Assembly (NCBI GenBank): GCA_941918925.1
Contig: OW799234.1
Span: 121,141,895 to 121,205,894, forward strand
Length of the DNA: 64,000 bases
DNA from: Phyto melanocephala
Taxonomy: Eukaryota; Arthropoda; Insecta; Diptera; Rhinophoridae
Direction of reading: 5' to 3'
The notes under the pieces: generated by a model
The model's database searches: none
What the model was told of the DNA's origin: nothing
The model's input: the letters and a program-made list of their open reading frames with translations, nothing else
Translations under genes and position numbers: made by a program
Part shown: in pieces, positions 32,170 to 45,079 of the stretch
Numbering within the stretch: position 1 is the first letter of the stretch
Layout of the letters: every line of letters begins with the position of its first letter

Positions 32170-33980
32170 GTAGTTATTGTGTATTGTGTTTGCTATCGTG
32201 AGATGATAACGAACTTTTTTGGTATATGGCTCCTTGCTGCGCTAAAAGTAGAAGCAGAATGGACAAAAATTAAAAATAATAAAATCTGCTACAGAGTAAC
32301 TTTTTTGAACAACTTTGAAGGGAAATCAACTAGATTTTGTTTGAAATCTGGTAAATACTAGGTGTAGATGTATTATTACTACACCATTAATGACAGACCA
32401 GCTTTCGAAACTTTCCACTGTATGCCATTTTATGAGCTTGTCCTAATATCAATAATAATTCTGTCGATAATGGTAAGTTATTAATTTCTGTACACCATTT
32501 AGTGATACAGTATTAGTTTGAAATATATTACCGTAAAAAACAAAAAAACAAAAAGGCAGTGAACTACCAGATAATTCGTAAAACACAAATCTCTATTTAT
32601 GTATGCATTACGTGTTACATCAAGACTCATCAATCTTTTTTCATACACGTATAAAACAACCAAAAGCACATCATTGTACGTAAGTTCATATACATACATA
32701 CATACATACATGCTAACATAGAACATACCCTACAGATAATATTGGACTACGTGGTCCATTTTAACTAAATGGACTACCTACAACAGGGTCCTTTTTTATG
32801 CAATCATGGACCTTATCATTTTTAAGCAAGAGATTGTAGTTAAACAACAAGTGTTTGTGTTTTAACGATTATATATGTTGTTGTCAAAACGTGTATAATG
32901 ATCGTGTAGGTGCTTCATCGAGTAGTGACAAAGAGTAGATTTGAGACTACTCCGATGGGTTATATGGTGCAGCCCTAGGACATCTTAATGTTAAATCGAC
33001 CATGTTTTCTCCCTACATTTGGGTGATCTTTGGATTAGTCCTAGTCCATTACAGAGTATACTTTACATGCGTGTATGGACTAGTCGCGTTATCTGCAGGT
33101 TAGACTTACGAACATACATATTTATGTATTTGTAATAATACACATTTGTGTACATTTATTTAAGCATGTGTAAGTGTAATTTTTTGCAAACAACATCAAC
33201 AACAACAACGCGCGTATTTGTGTGAGAAAGAATATGAATATTTGAAAAATCAACTGACATTGCAAAACTTATTTTGGCATAAAATTGAAAAATTCCTTAG
33301 AGCTGGCTTGTTTGTTTTTCTTTTTTCTAATTTTATAAATTTTTTGAAGGGTAAAAAGGCACACACTACATTTCAAGTTGAGTTGACTTTAAAAGCAAAC
33401 GTTTTACAATATTGTTTTTGTAGTGAATTCTTCTTATTAATTCTTCTGGTTCCTCATGTTTACATATAATCATAGTTTAAAAAAAAAACCTCATGTACAC
33501 CAACATACATACATTTGTTCGCTTACAGATCTTAGAATAGCTTGAACTGGAATTTCAAATGTTCACAAAGAGATAGAAGCAAAATTTATCATCAATCATG
33601 TCTAAAGGTGTACTAAACTTGTATGATGAAAAAAAAATGAAATTCTTACTTTTTAATGTTAAAAACGAAAAAAAACATGAGAACGGAAGTATTTAAGTGG
33701 AAAATTTCCTGACAAAGGTTACTCAAAATGTGTAAAAAACGAAAGAAATAAAAAGCAAAAAACAAAAGAAAAGAAAACTGTTAGAAGAAAATACCTTAAA
33801 TCAAATATGCAGGGGAAGGGTTGATTTGACTGTGTCAAATTAAAAGTAACTGTAATTTTTTTTTGTGAAATATTAACAAAATTGTACATTTATTTGTTTT
33901 TAAGGTTTTTTGTTTTTGATTTTTTAATCTAATTCTCTTTACAGATTTAAATTTCAATACATTTTTTGTCACATTATTAA
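32170..33980. other. AT-rich stretch with small microsatellite
   Basis: A CATA run lies at about 32691-32713. No gene, exon or repeat family is supported in the rest. Confidence 0.4.
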
Positions 33981-34079
33981 ATCGTAAAGAAATTTCAATA
34001 CATAATTGTTTCAATGTGCTGAACTATACTAACTATAATATACGCAAGATGTTAATTGTAGATTAAGCATGAATTTTTT

Positions 34080-35150
34080 AGAAAATTATCTTAATATTTT
34101 TTTTATGATGGAGGGATTTAAATCTGACAATTATGCGTGAAACAGAGTATCGGTCTAATGCTCGTCAAAGTTTCGGTGGCATAATTGAGATTCATTGTCT
34201 TTTGTGAGCAGAAATATCTCGTCCTTTAGCTCTTGAATTAATCTTGGCTTGTTGACTTAAAATTTTTTAAATACCCACAAATCACATTATTGTCATGGCC
34301 AATAAACATCGACTCGACGTTAGATATCACGGACATTTAATTTCTCGCTCGAAATAGCCATTGTTTCGTTGGATGTGTGACAAGTTGCATCATCTTGTTG
34401 AAAGGGCATATCGTCCAGGTCCATATCGTCCATACTATCCATAAAAAGTCCATTGTTGTCTTGTGATAGCGAACATCATTCACGGTAACTTGTTGGCCGA
34501 CTTTACTTTAGAAGAAGTACGGCCCGTTGGTGCTGACAATCCTTAAGCCGCATCAAACCGACACTCATTGTGAGTGCATTGAGGTGAAGGTGTGCGACGT
34601 CGTTTAATATGATTTTGGTTTTTTTGTAAAGTCACCACTGACTTCTGTCTGTTTAATCAACCACCCAGAGATTTGACGACACTTGAAATGGTCCAAAGGC
34701 TTCAGCTCTAAAGTCAGTTAAACCTTTTAAGCGTGTAAATTTAAATCTTTATTCGAAATTCGCATCAGCGATATTCGAAAGATGTTCAGTTGTTGGGCAT
34801 GACGACGAGTTAAAGTTGACGGTTCTTCTGCTATACTACGGTGAATAACAGCAATGTTTTCTACAGAGCGATCTACGATGAGCATGTACAGGTATTTTTC
34901 ATATTTTCTGTAGACCCGGTTTGCTGAAATTTAAGCAATTTGCACAATTCTCTCGATTGTGGACACATTCAACAGATTATACTGAGCAAAAAAATCATTG
35001 AAGTGCACGAAATGCATTTTGGTTTGAACACCCGTTTTCGAAAAAGGCTTCAAGAATGTTAACACGCCGCTCAATTTTGTATCTATAAATAGTTGAATTT
35101 GTCAAACAATGAAACAAGGAAATGGCAAATTTGGATGTGACATTCATATT
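34080..35150 (-). pseudogene. Mariner-type transposase relic (family D), nearly full length
   Basis: On the minus strand, from about 35110: IERRVNILEAFFENGCSNQN (N-terminal HTH), VDRSVENIAVIHRSIAEEPS, LTRRHAQQLNI, ELKPLDHFKCRQISGWLIKQ, then MHSQ, CGLRIVSTNGPYFF, VTVNDVRYHKTTMDFLW, and a degraded QLVTHPT region. The DEAHF block and third Asp block are eroded. Stops and frameshifts throughout. Confidence 0.65.
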
Positions 35151-35689
35151 ATTATTATTGTGCACTTTTACAATAAAATATTTAATGAGAAATAAAACAA
35201 ATTTAAACATAATTAATTTTGTGTTGGTGTTTGTTATTTTGTCAAAAAGACACATTTTATAGAATTTTATTTAAAACTGAAAGAGGTTTAACTTTCTATA
35301 ATATTTTCCTTACGATAACATGTATTTGCCTTCATAGTTTTGAAATTAAATTAATCTAGTTATAAGGTAAGTAGCTTAAAACAGGTGCAGTGAACTACAT
35401 ACATGACAGTTTTATATAAGGAGTATATCGCACCTTCGAGGTATCTGATATATCTCGTGTCTAAGAGGTACATCTGGTATCATAATACCCTCGCTCCTCT
35501 CCAAAGAGGTACCAAATCTTACTCTAGAAAATATATTATATTTATCATAATCATATCACTACCACGAGTTTTTTAAGCGTCTACATTCATATCGTTACGT
35601 TTATACCTTTTATAAACGTTGGTTTATTTGTTTTTAAAGAAGGTGCAAACATAAGTCAGGACTTTTCAAATTTAATGTTTTGGGATTCG

Positions 35690-36079
35690 ATGCTACGTTC
35701 ACTCTAACCAGTATACCACGTTTGTATGTATGCATATTTGCATGTTGTTGTTGTGAAAAAAAACGAACTACTCGTGGTTTTTTGCTTATATCTCAGTTGT
35801 TCATGTACCAATGTTTCTGATTTTCAATACCGATCTCCTACCGAATATTTGTTATATTTAAATACCTCACTCGATGTTGAGGGGCTTCAAAAAGTTTATT
35901 TAAACATACACACGGACAGACGGTCAGACGGAAAAATTGAGAGAGCTTAATCGACTCCCCTATTCATAAGCTTTCAGAAAATATGTATATACTTTGTGGG
36001 TTCGGAGATTTAAATTTTAGAAATTTCACACGGAATGAAAAACCTATATATACAATTTTTCACTTTTGTTTGAAGAGTA
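35690..36079 (-). repeat. Interspersed repeat A, minus orientation
   Basis: GGGATTCGATGCTACG at 35682-35697, TTGCTTATATCTCAGTTG, GGGGCTTCAAAAAGTTTAT, ACGGACAGACGGTCAGACGG and CACACGGAATGAAAAACC are the reverse complement of copies at 24.5 and 51.5 kb. Directly abuts repeat E at 36080. Confidence 0.75.
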
Positions 36080-37006
36080 TAACAAGTAAGAACACTATAT
36101 TCGGCTGTTCTGAATTTTTTATACCCATTACCAATTTTATGTACGTTTACAGCAAAAAATTTTTTATTTTGTTAATAATAGTAAGAGATATGGAATCAAC
36201 TTCGATATGCTACTAAATTTAGTCAAAACAAATTTAGTCTTTCAATGAAACTAGGTGTGTCAATATATTTTCTGCTAATACAACTTTGATATTTCAATAT
36301 AGTCTTTTATTCTCCCAAAATCTTTATTCATAGAGAAATTATATGATTTTGAGATAAAACTTTATATGGGAGGTGGGCGTAAAAGTGGCCGTATCACATT
36401 TATTTTCCATTAGTTCAAAGCCTTTGACCAAAAAGCAAAGTGTGCAAAATTTCAGAATCGTACATCTAATTTTGTCAGTTTTATTACGTTTTAAATTTTA
36501 GATATACCGAAAAACACACTGTGCGGTATAAATGTTCGTACATTTTGATCTATAACTCATTTCCTAATTCATAGAGTTAAGCAATTTTCAGGGCAAAATA
36601 TTGTTTTTACTCAGGAAAAATATATTTGAAGTTTCTTAACTCTACGTTAATCCGTTTAAACACAACTCCATTTCATTCGATGTTGGAAGGACATGGTTTT
36701 TTCGACCTACTCTTGCATTACGAGCTATAACTCTCTTCCTAATATTCCAATTTTGACCATTTTTAATACCAAATAAACCTTGTGTATAAGAAATATTCTG
36801 GAAAAATTTGAGCCCCTATTTTTTTCGGCCCGACCTCTATCGTGCTTTCAACAGACGGACAGACGGACGGTCATAAAACGAAACCACGATTCAAAATATA
36901 TACTTATACTTCATGGGGTCTTAAATATATATACTTCGATGTGTAACAAATGGAATGATAAAATTAACATACCCGTACCATTTTTTTTTTGTGGCGGGTA
37001 TAAAAA
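36080..37006 (+). repeat. Interspersed repeat E, copy 1
   Basis: Starts AACAAGTAAGAACACTATAT and TTCGGCTGT, has ATGGGAGGTGGGCGTAAAAG in the body, an ACAGACGGACAGACGGACGG run near 36852, and ends GTGGCGGGTATAAAAAT. Non-coding. The ends resemble those of repeat A, so the two families may be related. Confidence 0.75.
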
Positions 37007-37009
37007 TCT

Positions 37010-38977
37010 TAATTAGACTAGAGTTAATAATAACACGAATGAAAATATGTGTTGATATGTAAATAAAATTAATGTCAGCTAAACTAATGATACTTAAATA
37101 AAATTTTGCAGTATTTTAATGATCCCAAGTACAAAAATTTTGTAAAAGCTAACGAGTTTATATATGCCAAATTATAAAATGTTCAAATAACTCTACTTAG
37201 GTCATATAAAATCCAATATATAGTTTTTTTCTTTGTTAATATGTGTTTTGTATTGTGTTGAATTGTATAAAAGAAAGAAAAAAATTTACAAAAAAATTGC
37301 ATAACAGAATATTTTGTAGCAAACTTTCAATAAGTTCTTAATAATTTCTTAATTTCTTGCCACGAAATTTTATCCTTTTGTATTTTCCCACGCAATGTAA
37401 TTAATTTTTTTCAGAATTTCCTCATTTAAGTTTGTTTTTGCGTGCTAAATGATATTATCCAAAATATATTATTATTAGCCTGCTTAATCCTTATTGCCAA
37501 ATTTTTCCATCATATACAATTGCATTTAATCTTGCCTTGCATCGCTACGAAACAAAAAAAAACAATTCACAAACTTATTGAAGTCATAAAATTTTTGTGT
37601 ATTTTTTCATTTGAGATAAAAGAACAAAAAATGCCATGAAACCAAATTAACTTAAGTTATTATGCGTTAAGACTAAATTATTAACTTCATATAGCAACAA
37701 GAGAAAAATATAAGAAATACACCCTCAAACTTAAGCGGAAACTTGTACAACAACGCACACTCCTTCGCACAAGTTTAGTGTTGACTTAGCAAGTTGTTGC
37801 AGCATGCAACAAATATAAAGTCAGCCTTAATACACTCTGCGAAGAGGATCTTCTCTTGTGTATGAGTTAATATATCAAAAATATGTTCTTAATATGAGTT
37901 AAGAATCCGGGGAAAAGAAAGTTTTTAATTTCAATTAAAAATTATGAAACATTGCAACAACAACAACAACAGCAGAAGGAAAACTAAAATATTATACAAG
38001 TATTAAAAAGGAAATAAGGAAACATAATACGCCAACATGCTGAAGCTTAAATCTATGAGACCAGAGCCAAAATAATAAACAACCAGCAAAACTAAAGAAA
38101 ATATTTTTGACAACTTTTCAGAAATTGAGAGAATAATGACAGAGATTCAAGCAGCTAAAATATTTGTATCTGCAATGCAATGAGTGTTGAGTTGAAAATA
38201 TGAAATTAGAGACAAGTTAAAAAAATAATAATTGTACGACTTAATTTTATGTCTTAAACTATGTGCTTCGTTAGTTTACTTTAAAAGATTACAACTCAAA
38301 ATGTTCAAATGGAAAAAGTATTGCAATAAATTTTAGCTTGTGTAGAACATTTTATAGTTCTTTTCATTTTTTAAATTTGCTAATACTATCGGCACAATAG
38401 AATATAACACTCTGTTTATTTCAATATGCGATTTAAATCATAGTTTTAAGAAAAAACTGTAAATGTCTTGATACCTTTAAAGTAATTTTTCTCGAAATTA
38501 TAGTTTTAGGCTTATGACACTATTTAGTTAAATGCGAATGAATGTATTAATTTGTTTGGACGTTAGTATGACTTGTTAAGTACGATATAATTACGGACTG
38601 ATCAAGTAAAATATTATGTGACATTTATGGTTATTAATGTTTGTTTTGCAAACTCATTGTGAATTTTTAAAAAAATAAATATTTAATAAATAATAAGTTT
38701 AATTATTTTCTTATGCAATAATTTTTAATTCTGCTAGGTTGTTTAAACTAATATTAGACTCTTAATTTGAAATAAACCTTAAAATTGTTAATATTCTTGC
38801 AGTCAACCCTAAACATAAGCGTCAAGAATTGTGCTTATTACGCTAATCGCTAATACTGAAGTGTAATTTAAGAGTAATGTTTGCTTATGTTGGTTGATAA
38901 AACTCACTTAACGAAGTAAAAGAATATAAAATAAACAATTTTTGAAAACTTAGAAATTTTTGCCGATCATGTTTACT
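37010..38977. other. AT-rich stretch without recognised genes
   Basis: No gene or repeat family supported; a CAACAACAACAACAGCAG run is at 37953-37972. Confidence 0.4.
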
Positions 38978-39099
38978 TACCCAACAAAAAAGACATAATA
39001 AATAAATAGTGAATACATGGGTTGAACTTATGATTAAGTTGTTCAATTTAGGTAAAACATGCATAATTTTAATATTGACGTGTCATCGGAGAGTATGTA

Positions 39100-40391
39100 A
39101 AGGGTGTTTTTTTTTTGCTAGATAGAACTTTAAATTGTAAAAAGTAACACAAAAAATTAAATTTTGATGAAATATTTTTTTTTATCGTTTCAGTATACTC
39201 TGGCAAATCATCATGAATAGACTCACGCTTGAACAACGCTACGAAATTATCCAAATTTACTTTGAAAATCAGTCGTCGATTCGCGCAACTTATAGACGAC
39301 TTCGTCATTTTTATGGCGTACATAATCGTCCATCTGAACAAGCCATTCTTCGAACTGTGGATAGATTTCGTACCACATACTCTCTAGAGGATGCAATAAC
39401 ACCAACACGTCGAAGGAATGTGCGTACTGAAGAGAATATCGCCGCTGTAAACGAAAGTGTGGAAGAAGATCCAAATTTATCGATTCGTCGTCGGTCGCAG
39501 GAATTGGGGCTCTGTCCGTCCACTACGTGGACAATTTTGCGCATAGATCTCGGCCTACACCCGTACAAGATTCAGCTGGTGCAGGAATTGAAGCCACGAG
39601 ACCATTATATGCGTCGTTCTTTCGCCGATTGGGCTCTAGAGCAGTTGGCAACTGACCCGTTGTTTTATCGCAAAATTGTGTTCAGCGATGAGGCGCATTT
39701 TTGGCTTAACGAGTTTGTTAATAAGCAAAATTGCCGCATATGGAGTGAGACCAATCCACAAGAGACCCTACAGACTCCATTACATCCAGAAAAATGCACC
39801 GTTTGGTGCGGTTTTCACGCTGGTGGCATCATCGGACCTTATTTCTTCAAAAATGAGGCCGGAGCTCGCGTTACGGTCAATGGAGATCGTTACCGCACCA
39901 TGATCAATGATTTTTTGTTTGAAAATATGGATGACATTGATCCGGAGGAGATGTGGTTTCAACAGGATGGCGCTACGTGCCATACGGCGAACGCAACCAT
40001 CGACTTATTGAAATCAAAATTTGGCGATAAGTTGATTTCGAGAAATGGACCTGTCAATTGGCCTCAAAGGTCGTGCGATTTGACACCTCTCGATTATTTC
40101 CTGTGGGGCTACGTGAAGTCACTGGCTTATGCTGATAAACCAGCAACAATTGACGCATTGTTCGTGTTATTCGTGACATACGGCCAGCAGTGCTCGAAAA
40201 AGTGGCCCAAAATTGGACGTCCAGAATGCGCTTCGTCAATAACAGCCGCGGTGCCCATATGCCCGAAATCATTTTCAAATGTTAATGTCACGTATTGATC
40301 TTTCGAATAAAAAAAAAATTTTGATTACAATTTAATTTTTTGTGTTATTTTTTACAATTTCAAGTTCAATCGGGCTTAAAAAAACAGCCTT
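39100..40391 (+). mobile_element. Mariner-type transposon, family A (1,292 bp)
   Basis: Terminal inverted repeats of about 65 bp: both ends start AAGG(G/C)TGTTTTTTT and then share AAATTGTAAAAA, TAACACAAAAAATTAAAT. TA at 39098-39099 and 40392-40393. It encodes a single long transposase frame, the best preserved in the window. Confidence 0.9.
39213..40285 (+). pseudogene. Mariner-type transposase, single C-terminal frameshift
   Basis: The frame opens at ATG 39213 (MNRLTLEQRYEIIQIYFENQ) with an N-terminal HTH pair (residues about 1-55 and 75-115), then the catalytic domain: Asp159 in VFSDEAHFW, Asp252 in WFQQDGATCHTA, Asp289 in RSCDLTPLDYFLWGY. There are 36 residues between the last two. After DAL (residue 316) a small deletion shifts the frame, giving a false tail to 40298; the proper frame (RVIRDIRPAVLEKVAQNW, ending GAHMPEIIFKC) runs to the stop at 40283-40285. 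All catalytic residues are present, so the copy died recently and could be restored by one indel in nature; activity is not shown. Confidence 0.88.
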
Positions 40392-40407
40392 TATTTATAT
40401 GAATATA

Positions 40408-41321
40408 CAGGGTGGGCCTAAAAAAACCAAGGGGTATAAAAGTTTAATAACTTTTTCGTTAATTAATTTTTTTTATTTTTTCTTTCAGATTATGTAGACA
40501 ACACTTGGAGAATTTATAATGGAGAGGTTCACAACTGAATCGAGAACCAGAACAATGGCCAGAAATGAAATCAACTTTATTAAAAAATTGATTATGAGTG
40601 ATGAAGCTCATTTTCATTTGTTCATTTGGCTTTGTTAATAAGCAGAACTGTAGCTTCTGGGGTTCTCAAAATCCAAGAGCCATTTATCAACGCCAATTGC
40701 ACCCCATCAGGTGTACAGTATGATGTGGGATCACATCTGAAAATGTCATTGGGCCTTACTTCTTCGAGAATGAAGATGGAAGTGCTGTAACCGTAAATGG
40801 AGAGCGGTATCTGTTTATGATAGAAAATTTTTTATGCTCTGCTCTTGAAAACAGACCTGGTATGTGGTTTCAGCAGGACGGAGCCACTGCCCATACTGCC
40901 CGAAACACAATGGCACTTTTAAGTCAAATTTTTGGAGGGCGAATAATTTCCAGAAATTCGGAAATTATTTGGCCAGCGCGATCGCCAGATTTGAAAGCAC
41001 CCGACTATTTTCTTTGGGGTTATTTGAAGGAGCGAGTGTATATAAACAAGCCAGATACAATCCTTGAACTCAAGGCAAACATTGTTGCAGAAATTCGAAC
41101 GCTACAGCCACAAGTTGTGAAAGATGTTATGGAAAATGCTCTAAAAAAAGCCCATTAGTGCGAAGCTGAAAACGGTGGTCATTTAAGAGACATAATTTTT
41201 CATACTTTTCAAAAATTTCCCTTTTGTATATTATATAATCTGAAAAAAAAATATAAAAAAAATTAATAAACGAAAAATTTAATAAATTTTTACACCCCTT
41301 AGTTTCTTTTGGCCCACCCTG
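40408..41321 (+). mobile_element. Mariner-type transposon, family B, internally deleted (914 bp)
   Basis: Ends CAGGGTGGGCCTAAAA (left) and CAGGGTGGGCCAAAAG (right, reverse complement), continuing AAAC(C/T)AAGGGGT, flanked by TA at 40406-40407 and 41322-41323. Only 16 bp separate it from the family A element. Relics of the same family lie at 6.0, 56.7 and 63.8 kb. Confidence 0.88.
40519..41158 (+). pseudogene. Family B transposase, internal deletion
   Basis: From ATG 40519 a short frame MERFTTESRTRTMARNE jumps straight to NFIKKLIMSDEAHFHL, so the HTH region is deleted. Frameshifts follow. A clean 113-codon frame from 40817 holds MWFQQDGATAHTARNT (second Asp), RSPDLKAPDYFLWGYLKE (third Asp block) and a C-terminus VVKDVMENALKKAH. 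It belongs to the same broad superfamily as family A but is clearly distinct in sequence and in terminal repeats. Confidence 0.8.
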
Positions 41322-41859
41322 TATAAACAAAATTTACTTTTTTTAATAAGTGCATAGAACGCATGCATAGTAGGTGGGAAGAAACCCATGTTTCATGAGT
41401 TGATATTTTGTGCTTACATGAATTATTTAAAAAATTTTGCATATATTTGCTTGTATTTGTAAGTACATCTTTAAGGGCTAACTTTTTTGGAATTAGAAGA
41501 GGCATTCTTCATGCCCCCTTTTGCATTTGTGAAACTGAAGTCATGAAAATATTATTCACATTGAACTAAAACAGGATTTTTTTGCTGGGTAGTTATATTA
41601 GGTTTATTCCTTTATGCTTCTAAATTTATATTCTAGCAGTAGGCATTTTTTTTTATTTTTAGTGCTTACAACATAATAAAATTTAATTGTTTTATGAAAT
41701 TGTCAGTATCACCTCTATCTGGGGCTAAAAGAAAAACCTAAACAAGAGCTGCAAACGTTTTTTAGCTGCCACAAATTCTTATGCCCATACAATTTGTATA
41801 AGGCAAATGGAGTAAACTCACTCTTGAAACACCCACTTAAACAGTTTTAATTACGAAAT

Positions 41860-42285
41860 TAAAAAATTGGTCGAAAATTGCATGATATCGATTTTGCAAA
41901 AAAAAAATCATCTTTTGGATGAAGCTCATCTTCATCTTGGTGGGTATTTAAATAAGCAAAATTGCCGTATTTGGCGTTTAGAAAACTAAAACGTGGTCTT
42001 ACAGGATCCAATGCAACCATTACTAGAGACTGTTTGTACCGGAGGACCCAATTTCTTTGAAAATGATAAAGGGGCAGCTATTACGAGTACTGATGATAAC
42101 CGAATTCCTTGTGCCCGCTCTTCATGGTATTGATGTGAACGATGTTTTCAAAATAGTGCAACTTGCCAGAACCGATTTATTGCTTACAACATTTGATGGC
42201 CGTTTAATTAGCCGAAATGGTAATGTCCATAAGCCGCCAAGAAGCTGCAATTTGACAGCGTTGCACTATTTTCTGTAGGCGCCGC
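41860..42285 (+). pseudogene. Mariner-type transposase relic
   Basis: Short blocks in changing frames: a GDEAHLHLGGYLNKQNCRI-like region at 41915-41975, FENDKGAAIT at 42056, then FDGRLISRNGNVHKPPRS and CNLTALHYFL up to 42278. Catalytic residues mostly lost (Asn replaces the third Asp). Confidence 0.65.
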
Positions 42286-42719
42286 ATACTGGGGATTTCG
42301 CGGAAAAAAGTCAAACCGTCAACATACTCTTCATGCAATATGCAGTGATATTTTGAAATATTACACTAAATGGTACAAACAAATCAAAAAGAATTACTCC
42401 GATCTAACTGCAATCTTTTTTTTTTATAAATAAAACTAAATTTGTAATGAAATCACTACATTTTTTGACATATATATTTTCGTCCTCATCTCCATACAAA
42501 AATCCCTAATGTGCGCCGTTAAAAATGTAGTTAAAAAGCAATATTAGCTTTATGCGGGCATGACACATCCTACTTTTAAAAATATAAAATTAATGTATGA
42601 ATTCAACTCAGATAATTCATTACAAACTTTTTTTTTAATTTTTGTCCAAATAAAAATAGTATGAATTTAGTATTTTGTCATCTTAGTATTTTAGAAATAT
42701 GTCTACTTATATTGGCATA

Positions 42720-43795
42720 ATTTAATTTACCAGAAGGCAGTATATCCAAATTTTCATCATCATACCTATATCTGTGGCTTGGAGCTAAAAGGGCCAATGT
42801 CAAAATATTTAATTTTGAGAAAATTGGAATTGAACTTTAACTTTTATAGATGCTTTCATAGTGACATTGGCCAGCATTTTATTTATGATGCTGTTCTGTG
42901 TTAAGTATGACTTTAGATTTTTTACCATAATGAAATAGAGCAAGAAAACAAATCTAATGCAATGATTAATTCAAAAGAGCAAAAAAGTGACATTGGCCCT
43001 TTTAGCTCCAAGCCACAGATATTTCTGTCGGTTTTATGAGCTTTTAAATTTCATTAAGAGTATGTAAGAAGTGGACGTTGTAGCAGGCGTATCAGAATAG
43101 TTTCTGGTATTAAAATAAATTTAAATATTTCAATATATAGTCTTTTATTCTTAAAATATAATTGGCTATAGAGCAATTATATGTATTTAAGATAAAAAAA
43201 GTTGTATGGGAGGGGAGGTGAGCCTTTAGGTCGGCATTTCAACTTAATTTTCCGTCATTGTAAGTTTTTTTTAATAAAAAAACAATTTTTGCAAAATTTC
43301 TGAATCTTACAGCTAATTTTGTCAATTTTATTACTGAACTGAGCGGTATAAATTTTCGTAAACTTTGATGTATAACTCCTTTCCTAATTTATAGATTTAA
43401 GCAATTTTCAGCGAAAATTCTTTTTTTTACTCAAGAAATATCATTCTAAATTTAGTGGCTCTAGTTTAATACGTTTGGACACAACTGCATTTTATTCGAT
43501 GTAAGAAGGACACGGTTTTTTTTTACCTACACTTGCATTACAAGCTATTACTCCCTTCCTTATGTTCCGATTTATCTTATTTTCAATACCAAACCTTGTG
43601 TATAAGAAATATTCTGGCAAAAATTAGTTCGATATTTATCGTGCTTTCAACGGACGGACAGACGGATGGACATAGCTAGATCGGCAAAAAATAAAACCAG
43701 TACGCAGAAAATATATATATTATGTGGTCTAAAATGGATATTTCAATATGATACAAACGGAATGACAAAACAAATACACCCCCATCTTTTTTGGT
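42720..43795 (+). repeat. Interspersed repeat E, copy 2, with MITE insertion
   Basis: CATCATACCTAT ... TCGGTTTTATGAGCTTTTAA, ATGGGAGGGGAGGTGAGCC, ACGGACAGACGGATGGACAT and an ACAAACGGAATGACAAA end are shared with copies at 36.1 and 48.9 kb. Confidence 0.7.
42772..43018. mobile_element. 247-bp MITE with 31-bp perfect inverted ends
   Basis: Ends CTGTGGCTTGGAGCTAAAAG, continuing GGCCAATGTCA, are perfect inverted repeats. ATAT flanks both sides (42768-42771, 43019-43022); the true duplication may be shorter. Non-coding and likely young, since the arms are identical. Confidence 0.8.
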
Positions 43796-44463
43796 AACCA
43801 AATTTTATTATAGAGAATATAATATGACCGTCGTGATAATGTCGTAACCACGGTTTTTATTTGCGTTGAATTTATTATAAAAACACATTATCTTCAGTGG
43901 AGCACTAACGATAAAATTATAATTGATTTCACCCAAATCACATCACTTCATCATCAGTTAAAACCCTGCATAATAACTTTTTTGTCAGGTTATTTTTTGT
44001 AGGGAAAAAAGCCGTTAGTATGATAAGCGATAAGATATTTAAACTGTTTCTATTTAAATTACAACATTAAAATTTAAAGCAATTTATTTGAAGGATTCTG
44101 TTCTGGAGTTGTTTTACATATATTCTCGTTTCTATTGTATATTAAAACAATTTTAAAACACATTTTTCCCCGAGTTTTTTTTTTTTACTCATTCACATTC
44201 ATTGCTTTTGTCATTGTTTTATTGTTTTTATAAGGAAATGTGGGAAATGTTCTAAGGGGCATATGAAAACATACAGATGTATGGAAGCGTGTATGGTTTA
44301 CCCCTGATGTTGTTCCTTTTTTTATGTTTGCACTTGTAAAATGTTGTTGTTTGTTGGAATGTATTTATGTATGTATGCTTATGCTAGTCGTTGTTTATAG
44401 TTTTAGTAGCAGTTACAATGAATTTGTACATTTTTAAATTGTCTTTTATTTTCGCTCTATTGC

Positions 44464-44486
44464 TCTCTCTCTCTCTCTCTCTCTCT
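44464..44486 (+). repeat. CT microsatellite
   Basis: About eleven CT units, interrupted afterwards. The open frame across it (44391-44687) is low complexity and not called a gene. Confidence 0.85.
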
Positions 44487-45079
44487 TTCTGTGTTTTTAT
44501 TTGCATATATTTCTACTTGGTATTTGTGTTTGTTTGCTTTTATGTCATTTTGTATTTTATGTTGGGTTTGTGTGTTAGAATGTTTATGTATTTAGTCGTA
44601 AATTACTCAAACTGCGACATGTGTAAAAAAAAGAACGAAATTACTACATACATACCATCAAATTCAAACAATCAACAGAGTTTTTAACTGCAACACTATT
44701 ACTTCTATACAAAAATTTCAATGAACTCGACTAGAAAAGGGAGGGATAAAACTTTAATGCAAACAAACAAATGGATTTTAAAATTTTTATTTTAAACCGC
44801 CACACACTAGATGAATAAGTGTATAAATGAATGACTGGTTAAATGTGCTATGCAAAACTATTGGTACTGGTACATATGTAAGTACAAATAATTTATATAA
44901 ATTTATCTATTTTTTTTTAGTATAAGTAAGAGATAATTGTGAATGTGGATATTGTTGTAAAACTCTTAAATATGTGCAAATATGCATATCGACAGGTTCA
45001 AACTTAAAAAATTGCATAGTACAGGAGAAGATAACAGAGTAACAGATTCTGTATTATCAAAATATACATAATTCTACCC

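Larger units (their letters stand above)
38980..41589. mobile_element. MITE with CCCAGCAAA ends, copy 3, carrying two transposons
   Basis: Left end CCCAACAAAAAAG, right end TTTTTTTGCTGGG, flanked by TA at 38978-38979 and 41590-41591. Two transposons with their own TA duplications are inserted. Removing both and one TA each leaves 400 bp, within the 395-405 bp range of the other copies, and the joined sequence follows copy 2 (GTGTCATCGGAGA, AAGTGCATAGAACGCATGC). Confidence 0.85.

Noticed and set aside
44391..44687. 98-codon frame with a hydrophobic N-terminus resembling a signal or membrane protein
   Set aside because: Driven by CT and T-rich low-complexity sequence; no homology recognised.
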